DNA of 64,000 nucleotides from contig CM073328.1 of the NCBI GenBank assembly GCA_037043015.1, forward strand, positions 15,721,495-15,785,494, given 5' to 3'. The position numbers and the translations under genes are program-made. Numbering within the stretch: position 1 is the stretch's first letter; every line of letters begins with the position of its first letter. Of this stretch, positions 12,297-23,841 are shown piece by piece. The notes under the pieces are model-generated. The model did not search any database. It saw nothing but the letters and a program-made list of their open reading frames with translations, and was not told where the DNA came from. This DNA is from Bryum argenteum. Lineage: Eukaryota > Streptophyta > Bryopsida > Bryales > Bryaceae.

Positions 12297-12659
12297 CTGA
12301 TCAAACAGATTCAATGAAGCGAGTACGACGTATCAGACAGAACGAACTACTTCTGCTAAAAATAAATGGAGAAATCTTCCAAGCCGCCCCACTCAATGTA
12401 CTTGAACCACACATACGAACGAGAAGGTGATGAGGAACTCTCTACAGACGAATCCAGACAGGTTTTTCATTGTGCAATGTGCGTTAACCTAATTAGATCT
12501 ACACATCGAAGCTTTAAGCAGCTAAATCTCCATACGATTTCTTGAAATTCTTTATGTTCAAGGATTTCCATGGAGGTTCCCCCCCCCCCACAAGTTGGTT
12601 CTGGACTCTTAAAACTCCACAAGTAGTTCAATGAGGCATTGAAAGAATACCGTCATTGC

Positions 12660-13354
12660 GTGAGTAGAAGCCTCCGCTCACGTATCCAGCTATGAACGAG
12701 GTCGGCGCGTAGCATACGATGAATGCCGTCACAATAGCTCCACGCCTACAACCACATGATCCAACACCCGCACTAATCAAACTCCACGCTATAATATGCA
12801 ATTAATCTAGAGTACATCTTCTAGCTACTGTAAAGCGCCAATTACACTTGCATGGCTAGTACGACAAGAGCACTTCCAGCACGTATCAACAACGCCAAAA
12901 GTCGAGAAGAGCTCGATTCGGGTCGTTTTGACTCAAAACAGAACGGTTGTTCTTCCAATTGACGAAACAAACCCGACATAGAGCATTCCGACGATGGACA
13001 AGAGGATGACAAGCAAGACCAGCATAGCGAGCTGAGCACCGGTCCCGACCAAGGCGGACAGGAGCACCAGATTGCGAGGAGCACGGAACACATCACCATG
13101 CACCAGTTTCCATCCCGACTCCTCACTCACGTCCCTCTCCTGCACACCCCATCATTTTTCTAAGAATTATCCACCATCACTTGAATTCAAACACGAAACA
13201 TCATCATCGTCGTACTCACCAACGTCTCCAGGTCGTCCTCTTCGCGTGCGTACTTTGCGTAGTCGTTCCGGAGTGTTCGCATCAGAATCATTGATACCAA
13301 CCCGGTTAGGAAGATTACCATCATGAAGGAGTTGAAAATGGAGAACCAGTGAAT
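12660..13354 (-). pseudogene. Captured three-exon fragment of a TM9SF (nonaspanin) gene
   Basis: Exon 13354-13220 reads '[20 protein letters not shown]' and ends '[11 protein letters not shown]|gtgagt'. Exon 13140-12973 reads 'ERDVSEESGWKLVHGDVFR', then a membrane span 'LVLLSALVGTGAQLAMLVLL'. Exon 12745-12660 reads 'RGAIVTAFIVCYAPTSFIAG' and 'YVSGGFYSRNDG|gtattc'. Acceptors and donors are intact and the phases fit (GTCGG|G CGT gives Val-Gly-Arg), so these three exons still splice in frame. TM9SF proteins are nine-span endomembrane (Golgi/endosome) proteins; this is the middle part with the first spans of the membrane domain. Both the N-terminal luminal domain and the remaining spans are missing. 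It is part of the transposon cargo. Confidence 0.85.
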
Positions 13355-13964
13355 CTGCCATCACCCACCACTTCCATCAATCTCCACCTATAGCTAAACT
13401 GTTTCAAGCAAAAACTCAGTATCGCTAGTACAAGCTCAAAAACTTCGTAGTGTGAAAACCTCAACCTTGAACCTCTCAACACTCACTGTTCCCCACAGTA
13501 CCTCGAAGTGAAGCAAAAACACTAGTAAAGAAGATATACGGTGTTCACCATTAATTGGTATGTAACTGCTATAACTTGTTGTGGTTCTGGTGGAAAGGTA
13601 ACCGACTATGTTCACAAGATGTTCACTTAGTATAGATGCTTTAATGCTCACCCAAAGAACAGTCACCAACAGTAATTCTCTTTCTCTCCGTAATTCTCTT
13701 TCTCTGCTAGCTCGCAGGCAACTTCTTCAAGTTAGCATTGTTGACTGTATCAGCACTGCAAGCGTGTGACCTTCACACAATACCGGATGCCTGCGGGAGG
13801 CGAGAATTCAATCGCTGGAGTCTTTGTCTCCTCGATTGGAGCGTCGTGGACACCGTTGCTGCCGCCACCACCACTAGGGTTTGGAGCGTCCTCCTTCGTC
13901 TCATCTACTGTCAGATCCGTCACTGTCCCCATGCTGAACCACCCTAAGCCCGTTCCCATCAAGC

Positions 13965-14034
13965 AGAGGTCTGCAGCCGCAGACCTCTGGGTCTCCCCTC
14001 GAGGCAAAGGTCTGCGGCCGCAGACCTCTGGGTC
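13965..14034. repeat. Two direct repeats, each a perfect hairpin
   Basis: AGAGGTCTGCAGCCGCAGAC continues to CTCT (13965-13988), a 10-bp stem with 4-base loop. AGGTCTGCGGCCGCAGACCT (14008-14027) is a perfect 20-bp palindrome. Each is followed by CTGGGTCTCC, so the unit repeats at about 43 bp. It lies inside the minus-strand cargo. Confidence 0.85.
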
Positions 14035-14049
14035 TCCTCCCTGAACCAT

Positions 14050-14566
14050 CTTCCAACAGCTTCTTAAACTCTTTGCTCCACCTATGGAGGTCTTTTTCAC
14101 TTGTGTGCTTCCGTAGCTGCACTGAGAGGACCTCGATTGGATTCAAGGAATGATCGACTCCAACAACCTTGTCGGAACTGGACACATTCTCCGACAGGTG
14201 GGTTTTATCGCGCGATTGGGATTGTCTCGCTGGGCACAACGGATTGTCATCATCGGGCACAAACGAATTGTCATCATTTGGGCATTGTGCGTTCTTGTGC
14301 ATCGAGAGGTAATGAGCCCGCCATTTCAAGCGCTCTTTTATTTTCTCGTGTAAGAAAAAAAACAAGAATTTCTCAAACCTAAAAATCGGGGGCAAGGGAA
14401 AGCACAAAAATGGGGTGCAAGGCAAAGCACATACCTTCCTTGCGAGCTTTGAGAGCTTTGCGACTGTACGCATTGGTAATTCTTTCGAGATTGTTTCCGA
14501 TCCAAGGGTGTAACCCGTTGTTCGTTGCCGATACGTCCTAGGGTCCATACTATAACAACAAATCAC
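14050..14566 (-). other. Exon-like sequence of unrecognised captured gene(s)
   Basis: On the minus strand 14550-14437 has a sensible reading 'GLHPWIGNNLERITNAYSRK' + 'ALKARKE' with a good donor (GAAG|GTATGT). A second piece at about 14150-14045 reads 'NPIEVLSVQLRKHTSEKDLH' + 'RWSKEFKKLLEDG'. I do not recognise either. Their strand and position suggest they are the 5' part of the same composite cargo as TM9SF-Miro-CK1-ATG7. Confidence 0.4.
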
Positions 14567-17500
14567 AGATGGCTCTAAACCCTAAAACTTGACGTCAACC
14601 GTTGTATCAGCTTGTCTCGGCCGCGCGCTGTCGCATTGTATTTCTAAACCCTAAACTGAGTGTGCGAAAAGAGCTCTCATTCTTGTGGATCTGAAGAGGA
14701 ATGAAATATACACTTCTTTAATTTCGAAGTAAAATTGGGGTTCCGACAGTGATCAAAGAGAGACACAAAGATGGGCAAAAAAGAAGCTTACGATCTCATG
14801 ATGCTAGCTAGCGCCGGATCGAATGAGTGATGAGCCAATTCTGTCTCAAGCTAGTATCGATGTGCCTGAAGGTATGATGACAGGTAATTGCAATGGCATG
14901 TTAAAGACCCGGCTCGTGATCGATGTTATAAGTGAGTATGGAGGCGCCCGGTGCAAGCCGCGTTGCCGACATTCGCTTTGCTTGAAACTCAAGTCTGCTG
15001 ATGCACTCACCAACCTGCTCTGCTGATAGTGTCTTACCAGAACGAGCTATCCATCTATGCATCCATATCGTTATTAACCCTAGAAGGTTGGAGCCTATAA
15101 CCGTGGTCTGAACTTCAATATTCCTGGCTTTGAATCCTCCAATTTGTCACTCTAAATGAAAGAAAATTATTTTATTTTATTTTTCATAGATGTGATCACA
15201 TGCTTTCCACACGCTCAAGAAAATTCAGTTTTTTTGAGGAAGATTTGAAATTATTGAGAATTTTCGAAGAAAAATTGAAAATAATTCATATCAAATACAA
15301 ATCACATTCAAAAATCTGAAATTTTTAGAATAAAGGGACATTGTGGTGAAGAATAGCATGGTGTAATCCACGGTTCCGTGTCATGCTATATTTGGAAAAT
15401 GAGAAAGAGACCCTATAGGCATGTAAACGACATTGTCAATAAATCACTAGATATTAGGAATTTCTTGAGATACTTATTTGGAGTAGAAACTAGACTTAGT
15501 AAGCTTCATGTTATTAGTTGAGCTTGAATTGAAAATAGATCATTTAGTTACCTAAAATTGAGACTTAATGAAAATAGGAAAAAGTTGCAGAAATGCACTT
15601 TGTGATGATTCGTTTTTAACCATTCTTCCAACTTTCGTCGATGTGATCTTAGGAAATACCGTGAATGACCTCCGATGAGTTTCAACTCATGTCAAAATCA
15701 TTTGTAATTCCAAATTCAAAGAGAATGGATGAAATTCATCCACCAGTAATAGGTTGCAGTTAATTGGACTTCTGTACATTGGCCATTTTGCTCACAAGAC
15801 ACTTCAAACCCATTGTGGAAGAAGAAAGAAAGAAAAAGTTCCATCCAACTTTAAATGTTGAGATCTCACTAATGGTGAGGAATTTGAAACTAAGATTTGG
15901 GGTACATATACATATACAAGTAAGGTGGTAGATCTCACGGTGCCACACTTGAAAATAGGTGAATAACCGAAAATTCTCACCTCGCACTAAAAAAAGGCAT
16001 TACTTAGGGTTTTTGTCAGTTTTGAAGGCTTTTGCCTTTAGGAGTTATGATTTGACAAATTTTGAGGACTTTGAGTCTAATATTTGATGTACATGATTTT
16101 GTACGAGTTATGTGCCGGATTCTACAAATGCATATTTCAAAATACATTATAGAATGAAAAATCTCTCCTTGCATTGAAAGAGGCAGTTTTGGAGGTTTTA
16201 ATGGCATGCAAATAGAGCCTTCAAAATTTAGAGGTTAAGTCTATGCCGCACTCACATACATGATGCATGTCATACCATATCATTGTTTTTGTATTTTCTT
16301 CTAAAATACATTTGCATGAAGATTGCAAAAGTGTAATAAGTTTTTTTTGAGATTCCTTCTTGTGACTTCTAGTTTTCTCAAATGTATTTCAAATCCGTTA
16401 TAACCGTGCAAAAAAAAAAAAAAATTGATAAAGATTTAACAATAATATGTTGTAAATTTATAGAATCATAAATAAATTATAAGCTTGTAAGCTTTATGAA
16501 ATATATCCTAAACCGTAACTTTTGTAAATATATTTTAAAGTGTTTTATTAATTTGTTATCATGGTTTTTTTGTAGGAAGTAATACCAAAACGCAAAACTT
16601 TTAAAGCGTGACATTGAAGGGGAGTATTTGGAAGTAGCACATGCGTTCTACAACAGGTTGGTCAATAGAAGACAATACAAACTTATTACCATCTATATAA
16701 TAGGTGTTCTTTACTACACTAAATTTGATAATTAGTGTAAGATACACTAATTTACATAAACATGTTATAATATTTACTGTTGTTCAATATTTCTACCCAC
16801 TATATTGGCCAAGATGGGGGTCCTTATATAGTATCGGAATCAATGCTATTGGTAATTGTTTTAGACAAAAGTAAAAACTTAGAGCATTTTTAAATCTTAT
16901 AATAAGCTAACACTAATTATCAAATCTAGTGTAGACATGTAAGTTACTTTTAACAAAACTCTATATCAAGTTCAAATCATGTTTATTGTTCATATTATTG
17001 TGTTTTTTTACTTTTATGGAATATAAGAGAACGTAATAAAAATTTCTATGGTCGTCAATCATGTTTCTTTGAAAATGAAAGATTATAGATTTAAGATCTC
17101 TTTGGTATAATCAATTTAGATACTTTAAGTTTTAATTTAATTACAAAGTTTTAAAGTCAAAATTTATCCCTTGTTAAACTTAAACTCAAGTAATTTAGTA
17201 ACTTTGAACATTAATATATGGAAGATCTTGTAACCAATGTTTATTCGTGAGGTTTTGCCAATTGTTTTCTTACTATATGTGGCTTTTATTATTCACTAGA
17301 TTAAAACGTTCAAGGAATTAAGGCTATGTTTAGATAAATGGAATTATATACAAATACATACTATACATGCAAGGATTTCAATTGATTTGATTCTTATATT
17401 ATATATTTTACGTATGTAACTCGCACCAATTTGAATATAACATTCTACCAATAAGTAGTTGAAAAAATAAATGAGGGTATTTGGTTGTTTATTTAATGGG

Positions 17501-18117
17501 AACTATATTTAGATATGCAAATTTAATCTATCTTTAACTTATCAATTACCATATTACTTGATTGTAAGTCAATTGTAAGTATTCAATTACCATAGTGCTT
17601 AATCTAGATGAATTTTATCATAAACTAAACTTGTAAGGTTTGCAAATTACAAAACTCCATCCCGAACAAAAACTTATTCCGAGCTCACGTGGTCAAATAA
17701 ATGTGCAAGCAATGATGTTTGAGGAATCTTCTAGCTAACTTGCAAAATAACACGTACATAACTCTATTTTATACCATCATGTTATCAATATAGGGTTTAT
17801 AGCTCAATATTTCATTAAAGTAAGTATATTGTGAATGTTAAATTGAAGGATTTTTATTATTTTAATAAATGTACAATCTATTTGATTGTACTAATCATTT
17901 AAATTATATGTTGAAAAGATTAAAAACTATATAGTTAGATAATTATAATAGATTTTCTACTAAAGTTTTGTGACCAAAACAAATTGCTTAGAAATAAGAG
18001 CTTTTATAAACTCCATGCAACAAAAATATGAATCCATTTGTAAACATCAAGGATTGCCAAAAAAACTCGAGTGTATTGAGCAATGTATCTAATAACAGTC
18101 ATCTTGTCAAATTGTAG
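14567..18117. other. Non-coding stretch between cargo and transposase gene
   Basis: Two plant telo-box-like motifs (AAACCCTA) lie at about 14576 and 14646, just upstream of the minus-strand cargo; such motifs are common in plant promoters and 5' leaders, so a cargo promoter here is possible. From 15.1 to 18.1 kb the DNA is AT-rich with no gene I can support. Upstream exons or intron of the transposase gene may lie here, since that gene begins at an acceptor (ATTGTAG|GA at 18117). Confidence 0.4.
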
Positions 18118-21100
18118 GAAGGATATGGATCACGCAGAATATACGAGCAATAAGGAGAATGCTCCCCCGTGTATCAATCATGTTACACCAACCCGTGAAC
18201 ATAGTCGTGGAAGCCACGGACAATTATCATTGGGAGACGAATTTTGGCATCCACATCCGCCCATAATCGACGCAACAGCTCCCCTTTGAATTCAAAGAAG
18301 GAGATTACACAAGAGCAATGAACACGTTGGCGTGCACCTAAAAGATGGAAATGGAACAAAGGATAGGAAGAGTTCGGAGACACAAATTCAAGCAGGCGAC
18401 AATGTTGGAGGTCTTATTTTATTTCCCCATCAATGCGCAGTCCGTATTTTAGAGGTTCATACAACAAGACTCGCGGATATAAATGTAGATGGCGAATCGA
18501 TGGTAGATTGCATTGGGCAGATTATTCGATGGTCAAAGGACTCAATCGAAACGATTGGAGGTTACAATGGTAATTATAGTCCAAGTTTAAGTGAGGTCGC
18601 CCGCCATTTTGATTTTTGTGAAGAAGGGCCCTCTGGATTCAGAAGCAATGACAAGCAGAATTCAAACTTCAGAAGTGAGGACCACGACATAGGAGGCAAT
18701 GATTCACAACATGAACAAAGTCCGTCAGTGATACAGCACATGTGCAGTGTATCCGGAGTTGATGGATTGCCACAAAGCTCACAAAAGCGAATATATGTTA
18801 TGGTTCAACGTGCAACACAAGAAAGAAGACCGAGAAAAATTGGGATAGCACGGTCTGAAAAAGTTACACTAAAAAATGTGCAGATGGACTTGCGATCAAG
18901 AAGTTGCTCAAAAGGATGCTTGGAGAAGTTGGAAGCAAGTGCTGTGCTGATGAAACGATTCAAAGCGTGGGGATCGGAGAAGTATGAAGAGAGGGCATCT
19001 TGGATTCTAGAAAACCTTACAGATGTATACAACGACAAAATGGATAAGTTTGAGACCAAACTTTGTGGGCAGTGCATTTGCAATGGTTGCTATGCGATCG
19101 CGCTTGGATATTCAAGGAGGCGGATAGAAGAATTGAAATCCGACATCAGAAGCAGGGGGATTGTTTCGGAAGTACATGATATCCAATGCAATGGCAGAAT
19201 ATCGGCGGTACATGGAAATACAGTCCATGTACCGCGTGCATCATCAGGGGTACAATCAATGAAGACAATCTTTGAGAGATTTGTAATGGAAGCTGGATGC
19301 ACTCAACCTCATAGGCAATGTCGAAGAAGGAGCGATAATGAAATGGTGCCGCTGGTGCTACTACCCGTAAATACTACACGAAAGGATGCTTTTCGAGCAG
19401 TGTCAAGAAACGTGGAGAAATTGACACTTGAAAATTCACCAGGAGTTTGTTCATTTTATCGTATGTGGCGCACAGAGTATTCCTACGTACAGATACCACC
19501 AAACTCTCGATTTTCCAAATGTCAGATTTGTTGGGAATATCGAACGTGCTTGGAGTCAAGTACCACAAACCCAACACAGAAACGTTTGATTGAGGAAAAT
19601 TTGGTACTACATCAGGCATTGCAGATCGAAGAAAGGAAGGATTATTGGGAGGCTAAAGATAATGCAAAATTGTTTCCAAATCAATCTCTCTGCTTCATCG
19701 TTGATGGGATGGACCAAAATACTACAATGGTACCAAAGTTACGACAATCGGTGAAGGGAATCGAAGGGCGGTATGTGAAGACACATTTGTGTGGTGTTCT
19801 TGTACACGGAGAAGGATTGTATTCCGACGTTTGGATTGACTCCCATCATAAGCATGATAGCAATCAGGTGATTACATCCATAATGCATGCAATTGCCGAT
19901 GTGAAAGCTCGACGTGGTGGCATTCTTCCTCCAACCTTACGCATCCAAGCGGACAACTGTGGCAGAGAAAACAAGAACCAATACATGTTCGGTATGTGTG
20001 CCGCACTTGTTGGTTTGGGCTATTTTGCGGAGATACATTTGGCTTTTCTTCTTGTTGGGCACACGCATGAAGACATAGACCAAAGATTCAGTGTTATATC
20101 TGGAATACTCAAGCGGCAAGACATCGATTCAATGCAACAACTGTTAGATTTGGTGAAGGGAGGCACATCTCCTACAGAAACATTCAGAACTTCTCGTCAC
20201 TTGGAATACATCTGGGATTGGAAGAAATTCATCACTTCGTACCTGTTTACAGGTCCAGACGCATTTGTGGGGATTTCCAAACCCCATCACTTCAGGTTTT
20301 ATTTGAAAAACAATAAGCCATTCGTTCAGACCAAGAACTATGCCCGAGATTCAAATTGGGAGCCTGCAAATGGCTATCAATGCCTGAATGAAGTGCCGGA
20401 ACGAGGTTTAAAACCGGAGTTTGCCAAAGTGGAGGAGGCAACTGAACAAGAGATGCGAGCATTGGAGGAATTTATCAAATGGAAAGAACGTTGCGTCTTG
20501 AAGTTGATGCAAGTTGAGCGTAATCTACAAGCCATAGATGATACAAAGTGGTTGTTACAATATCTCAAATGAATTTCCCGAGAAGAGCAACTTAGAGGTG
20601 TGGGAACAAACAAGCTTTTGGCCCGAAAGAATGGAGTCGCAATTTCATGTTGAGAGGGAGGAGGATATGCATGGATTGGGTGGACTTCAAAGAGGCGAAG
20701 GCAGTCCGGACGCACCAACACCGAGTGCAATCTTGAATCATCTTCCAGCAGTGCAAGAAAGGGGATATTTTGGGCCGAGACGTGACAAACCACAGAGCAA
20801 GAGCTTCAGACCTACAAGGAAGCAAGGACATGTTCGTACGGCACACGTTACATCTTTGGAGGAAACCACATCGGATCCTTATCCGGAATTTGATCCATTT
20901 AATGATGTCAAAGTTGGACATTTTGTTGCTATGAATAGCAGCATTGATGATATGAGGTTGGGCATACCTTTTTTTCTAGGAAAGGTGAAGGCTACAAGAA
21001 ATGTTTCCACAGGGTCAGGATGCATGAAGATAATATGGTATTGGCCGAAACCAACAATTCTGCAAGATGACCCAGGGATGTGGACTCACAGATACAGAAA

Positions 21101-21356
21101 CTGTCTGAAACGAAGATGGATTCCGTCTTATGAGCCGTCGGATTGGGTTGACTTAGATACAGCAATCACCTCATGGGCGCCATCTCCAAAAATTGAGACT
21201 TGTATGGTTGAAAAAACCATCGTGCAGAAAGAGATATCCATTCCAAAAGCAATGACGTTTCATTTGTTGGAGTACATGGCAAATCAATCCCATACAACAA
21301 ACGACGAGCAAGTGGACAACAATGCACGTGCAACAGAAGAAAACGACTCCGAGTAG
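18118..21356 (+). CDS. DUF7869-type transposase-like protein of the 19-kb element (interrupted)
   Basis: The first frame opens after an acceptor at 18117, runs through an in-frame TGA at 18287-18289 and continues open to 20572. Then the sensible frame shifts and ends at 21356. The middle holds 'CQICWEYR' (zinc-ligand-like), then three acidic motifs spaced like an RNase-H/DDE core: 'CFIVDGMDQNTTM', 'LRIQADNCGRENKNQ' and 'FLLVGHTHEDIDQRFS'. This arrangement is that of DUF7869 proteins, found in plants and protists and linked to DNA transposons. The C-terminal part has 'VGHFVAMNSS', 'GIPFFLGKV', 'IIWYWPKP' and 'RRWIPSY', recalling a BAH-like chromatin-binding fold. An upstream Cys cluster 'CGQCICNGCY' lies near 19070-19090. 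It stands 0.33 kb from the right TIR, pointing toward it. The TGA and the frame change near 20560 suggest this copy is inactive unless spliced. Family name is from memory of motifs. Confidence 0.75.
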
Positions 21357-21685
21357 CTGCAAAATAGTATACAAGTTTTTAGTATTAGAATAGATATTTA
21401 ATATATATTGGTTGAATTTTTATAGTCTTATTAGGTATTGATATTCCAGTGTGTATTCTAAGCATATATATACAAGTTTGTGTATATATGTAAATATATA
21501 ATACATAATATTTTATCATATTTTCTTGATCTAAAAATGTATAAAACTATGAGATATAAACAAAGTTTCTAAGTATTATATTTATTCCGGGCTGCATCAA
21601 TAAAAGAGGAAATTTTGTCAACTTTTTTGTAAAACCTCTAGTTTCACGAATATATATGAGGGAGGGAGCAAGTGCGGTTTTCAAA

Positions 21686-21720
21686 GGCCATGGGCGGTTT
21701 TCCTCAATACTGTGTTATAT
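21686..21720 (-). repeat. Right terminal inverted repeat of the 19-kb element
   Basis: Reads inward from 21720 as ATATAACACAGTATTGAGGA and AAAACCGCCCATGGCC. A second GCGGTTTTC motif lies just inside (21674-21682), a possible sub-terminal protein-binding repeat. Outside, the flank reads CTACTC. Confidence 0.8.
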
Positions 21721-23190
21721 CTACTCAAAGTTCCAAATGACCCAAGTTAAACTTTTTAAGATTTTCCAAGGCTTGGCCTCAAAATTAACGACACTAAGTT
21801 TCCGAATGGTAAATGCTTACGGTCCTCGGTCCTAAATATGTGTACCTTGAACAATAGAAACGTCTTTTCACATTAGTTGTCATGTATTTTCCCTCACTTT
21901 AACTTTGGCTTACTGTAAACTAAATTGTACAACTTGTCCTTGAAATCACTCAAAACGCAAAACAACATAGTGCGTTGTTCTTGTTCTGTTTTTCTTCAGT
22001 CACTTGTCGAGGCTTTACTTTTGTGTACAAGAGCTCCTGTGGCCATCGGGGTAATGACATTACGAACAGACACTGTATTCACGCCAATCTTCAATTGAAG
22101 ATTGGAGTTCTTATCTATCTATCTATACAAGAGCATCTTTCTCTTTGACTTGTGTATATGTGTTTGAAATAAATGCACATGTTTGCATCTCGTATTCCAA
22201 TTTTGTATTGCACCTTTCCTATATTACAAAAATACATTTACAAGTGACGTACTCTTTAACACAAAAATAAAATTTTAGTGCTAAATAGTCCTACAAAAAG
22301 GCATGCCCACCTCTCTTGGGTCATCAATTTTGAGCTCCCACATCTTAGGCACTAATAAATTTATTTAAGTGCTTAAAGTTTTCATCTTTTTACATCACAT
22401 AGACTAATAGCCTTGTGTTCAGAGTTTGATACAATTTGCCAAAGCCGGATTCACTCATTTGTAGTTTTGTAAATATAGGGGTAAACCCAATTCCTTAACT
22501 CGAATACTTGTGGTTAAAAAGGAAAAAAAATACATTACATAAAAAGGTTCACTAACCTCAAGATCAAAATCTTTCCACTCAAAAATAAAAACTCTAACTT
22601 TATATACTAATCTATCATGTTTTGGCCAACAAGGTTTTAGAGGCTTTTGAATGTCTTTAAAGGGCTTAGGCATCAAACAAGGGCGACAAATACATATAAA
22701 CAAATTCTTTACTTTTTTCAATATTCATTGTATGAACTTAGGGTCTTAGGTTTCCATAAGAATATTCCATTTTGGTAAATGCCAACTCTTCATCTCTATT
22801 CAAAGAGTTTTGGGAAATAAAAAAGTTGCTTTCAAGGATCTCCTCGTTGAAATGCATTCAAGAAACATAGTTACTTATTTTTTCCAACGAGTTTATGAAG
22901 AGGTACATTAACATTTTAAAGTTGCTCTTGGTAATCTTTTTGACCTCAAGGCCCGCCAACTTGCTTCATATATGGAAGACTTTAACAAAGATAAAAAAAG
23001 AACCTTCACACATTAATTTATTACAAGAACTTCAAACCACATGTATATCATCTCAGCGGAAAGGAAAAAAGATCATGAATCACCCAATACAATCTTCTTA
23101 GATACACTCAAATACATCACTTATATCACCACAAACAAAGATGTCACTACACTTACATCACGTATTCAAACACGTCGACAAGCACAAGTC
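21721..23190. other. Intergenic DNA, nothing recognised
   Basis: AT-rich sequence to the right of the 19-kb element. Short reading frames here show no family features. Confidence 0.4.
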
Positions 23191-23199
23191 CAAACTTTC

Positions 23200-23454
23200 A
23201 ACAAAGACAAGGCATTACTTACCTATTCTTCTTCCTCGTCTTTTATCTTGAGCAAGCTCATGTCCAGTGAGGGAGTAGCCCTGTCTAGAAGCGCTAATAA
23301 TGACCGCAGTAACATAACATCCAACATTCTCTTGTTTATGGTTGGTGACCAGTCGAGAAACAATGTTGTTCTGTCATGTTTCTGTTCTGTTTCAGTTCTG
23401 TGAAGTTTCTGAAGTTAGCATCTTAGTTTGAGCTTGGTGATGAGCATTTTGTAA
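23200..23454 (+). pseudogene. Fragments of the IRE1-sensor-like array, left edge
   Basis: TTCTGTTTCAGTTCTGTGAA and GTTTCTGAAG (23385-23416) match the third intron of array copies B and E (34007-34048 and 45670-45700). CTTGTTTATGGTTGGTG (23330-23347) matches the 3' flank of copies B and E. AGCTTGGTGATGAGCATTTT (23432-23451) matches the flank of copy D at 42764. The pieces are shuffled, so this is rearranged debris marking the left limit of the array. Confidence 0.55.
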
Positions 23455-23822
23455 TAACCCTTAAACGCCCATGGGCTCTGAAATGGGCAGCCCAACATTG
23501 GATCACATCATCTTTTGGACTTGGGCATCATGAATAGTGCACTTTTTGAACTTGGGCATCATGGATAGACCAATCAATGATGAGCTTGCAACCTCCTACA
23601 AGGTTATGTACAACCCCAGCTTACCTACCACAATCCTTTCAAAGTACAAAACCACTCATACAAATTGTGATTTGAATTGTATACTTTCACATTTTGAATG
23701 CATCACAAGAAGGTGACCAGTTTGACATCAAAATATAAGTGAAAAGTTGAGTACAGTGAGAGCTACGGAGGAGATTCCGTTGGAATCAAGCCCCTCGGGC
23801 TTGCTTGGGCGTTTAAGGGTTA
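23455..23822. mobile_element. 368-bp MITE, copy 1
   Basis: Ends are perfect 17-bp inverted repeats TAACCCTTAAACGCCCA (23455-23471 and 23806-23822). A second copy of exactly the same length lies at 58178-58545. The bases outside both ends are AA here and AT in copy 2, compatible with a 2-bp target duplication, though too short to be proof. It has no coding capacity, so it must have been moved by another element. Confidence 0.85.
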
Positions 23823-23841
23823 AACATGACAGATAAGTCCT

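Larger units (their letters stand above)
2627..21720. mobile_element. 19.1-kb TIR DNA transposon carrying captured host gene fragments
   Basis: The element is bounded by inverted repeats of 35 bp that match at 32 positions (2627-2661 and 21686-21720). Both begin ATATAACACAGTATT. The outermost ATAT is itself palindromic, so the true end and target-site duplication (TA or ATAT) cannot be fixed. A multi-exon minus-strand gene (2974-7383) sits 0.35 kb inside the left end. A DUF7869-type transposase-like gene (18118-21356, plus) ends 0.33 kb inside the right end. The middle holds decayed pieces of host genes, all on the minus strand. The tail-to-end layout, both genes reading outward toward the TIRs, is typical of a large autonomous element with two genes. 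The superfamily is not certain: the CACAG inside the TIR recalls CACTA elements, but a 3-bp target duplication is not seen. Confidence 0.75.

Noticed and set aside
2627-21720. Classing the 19-kb element as CACTA/EnSpm because of CACAG in the TIR
   Set aside because: The match extends outside CACAG, and no 3-bp direct target duplication is seen; the transposase motifs also differ from the usual CACTA protein.
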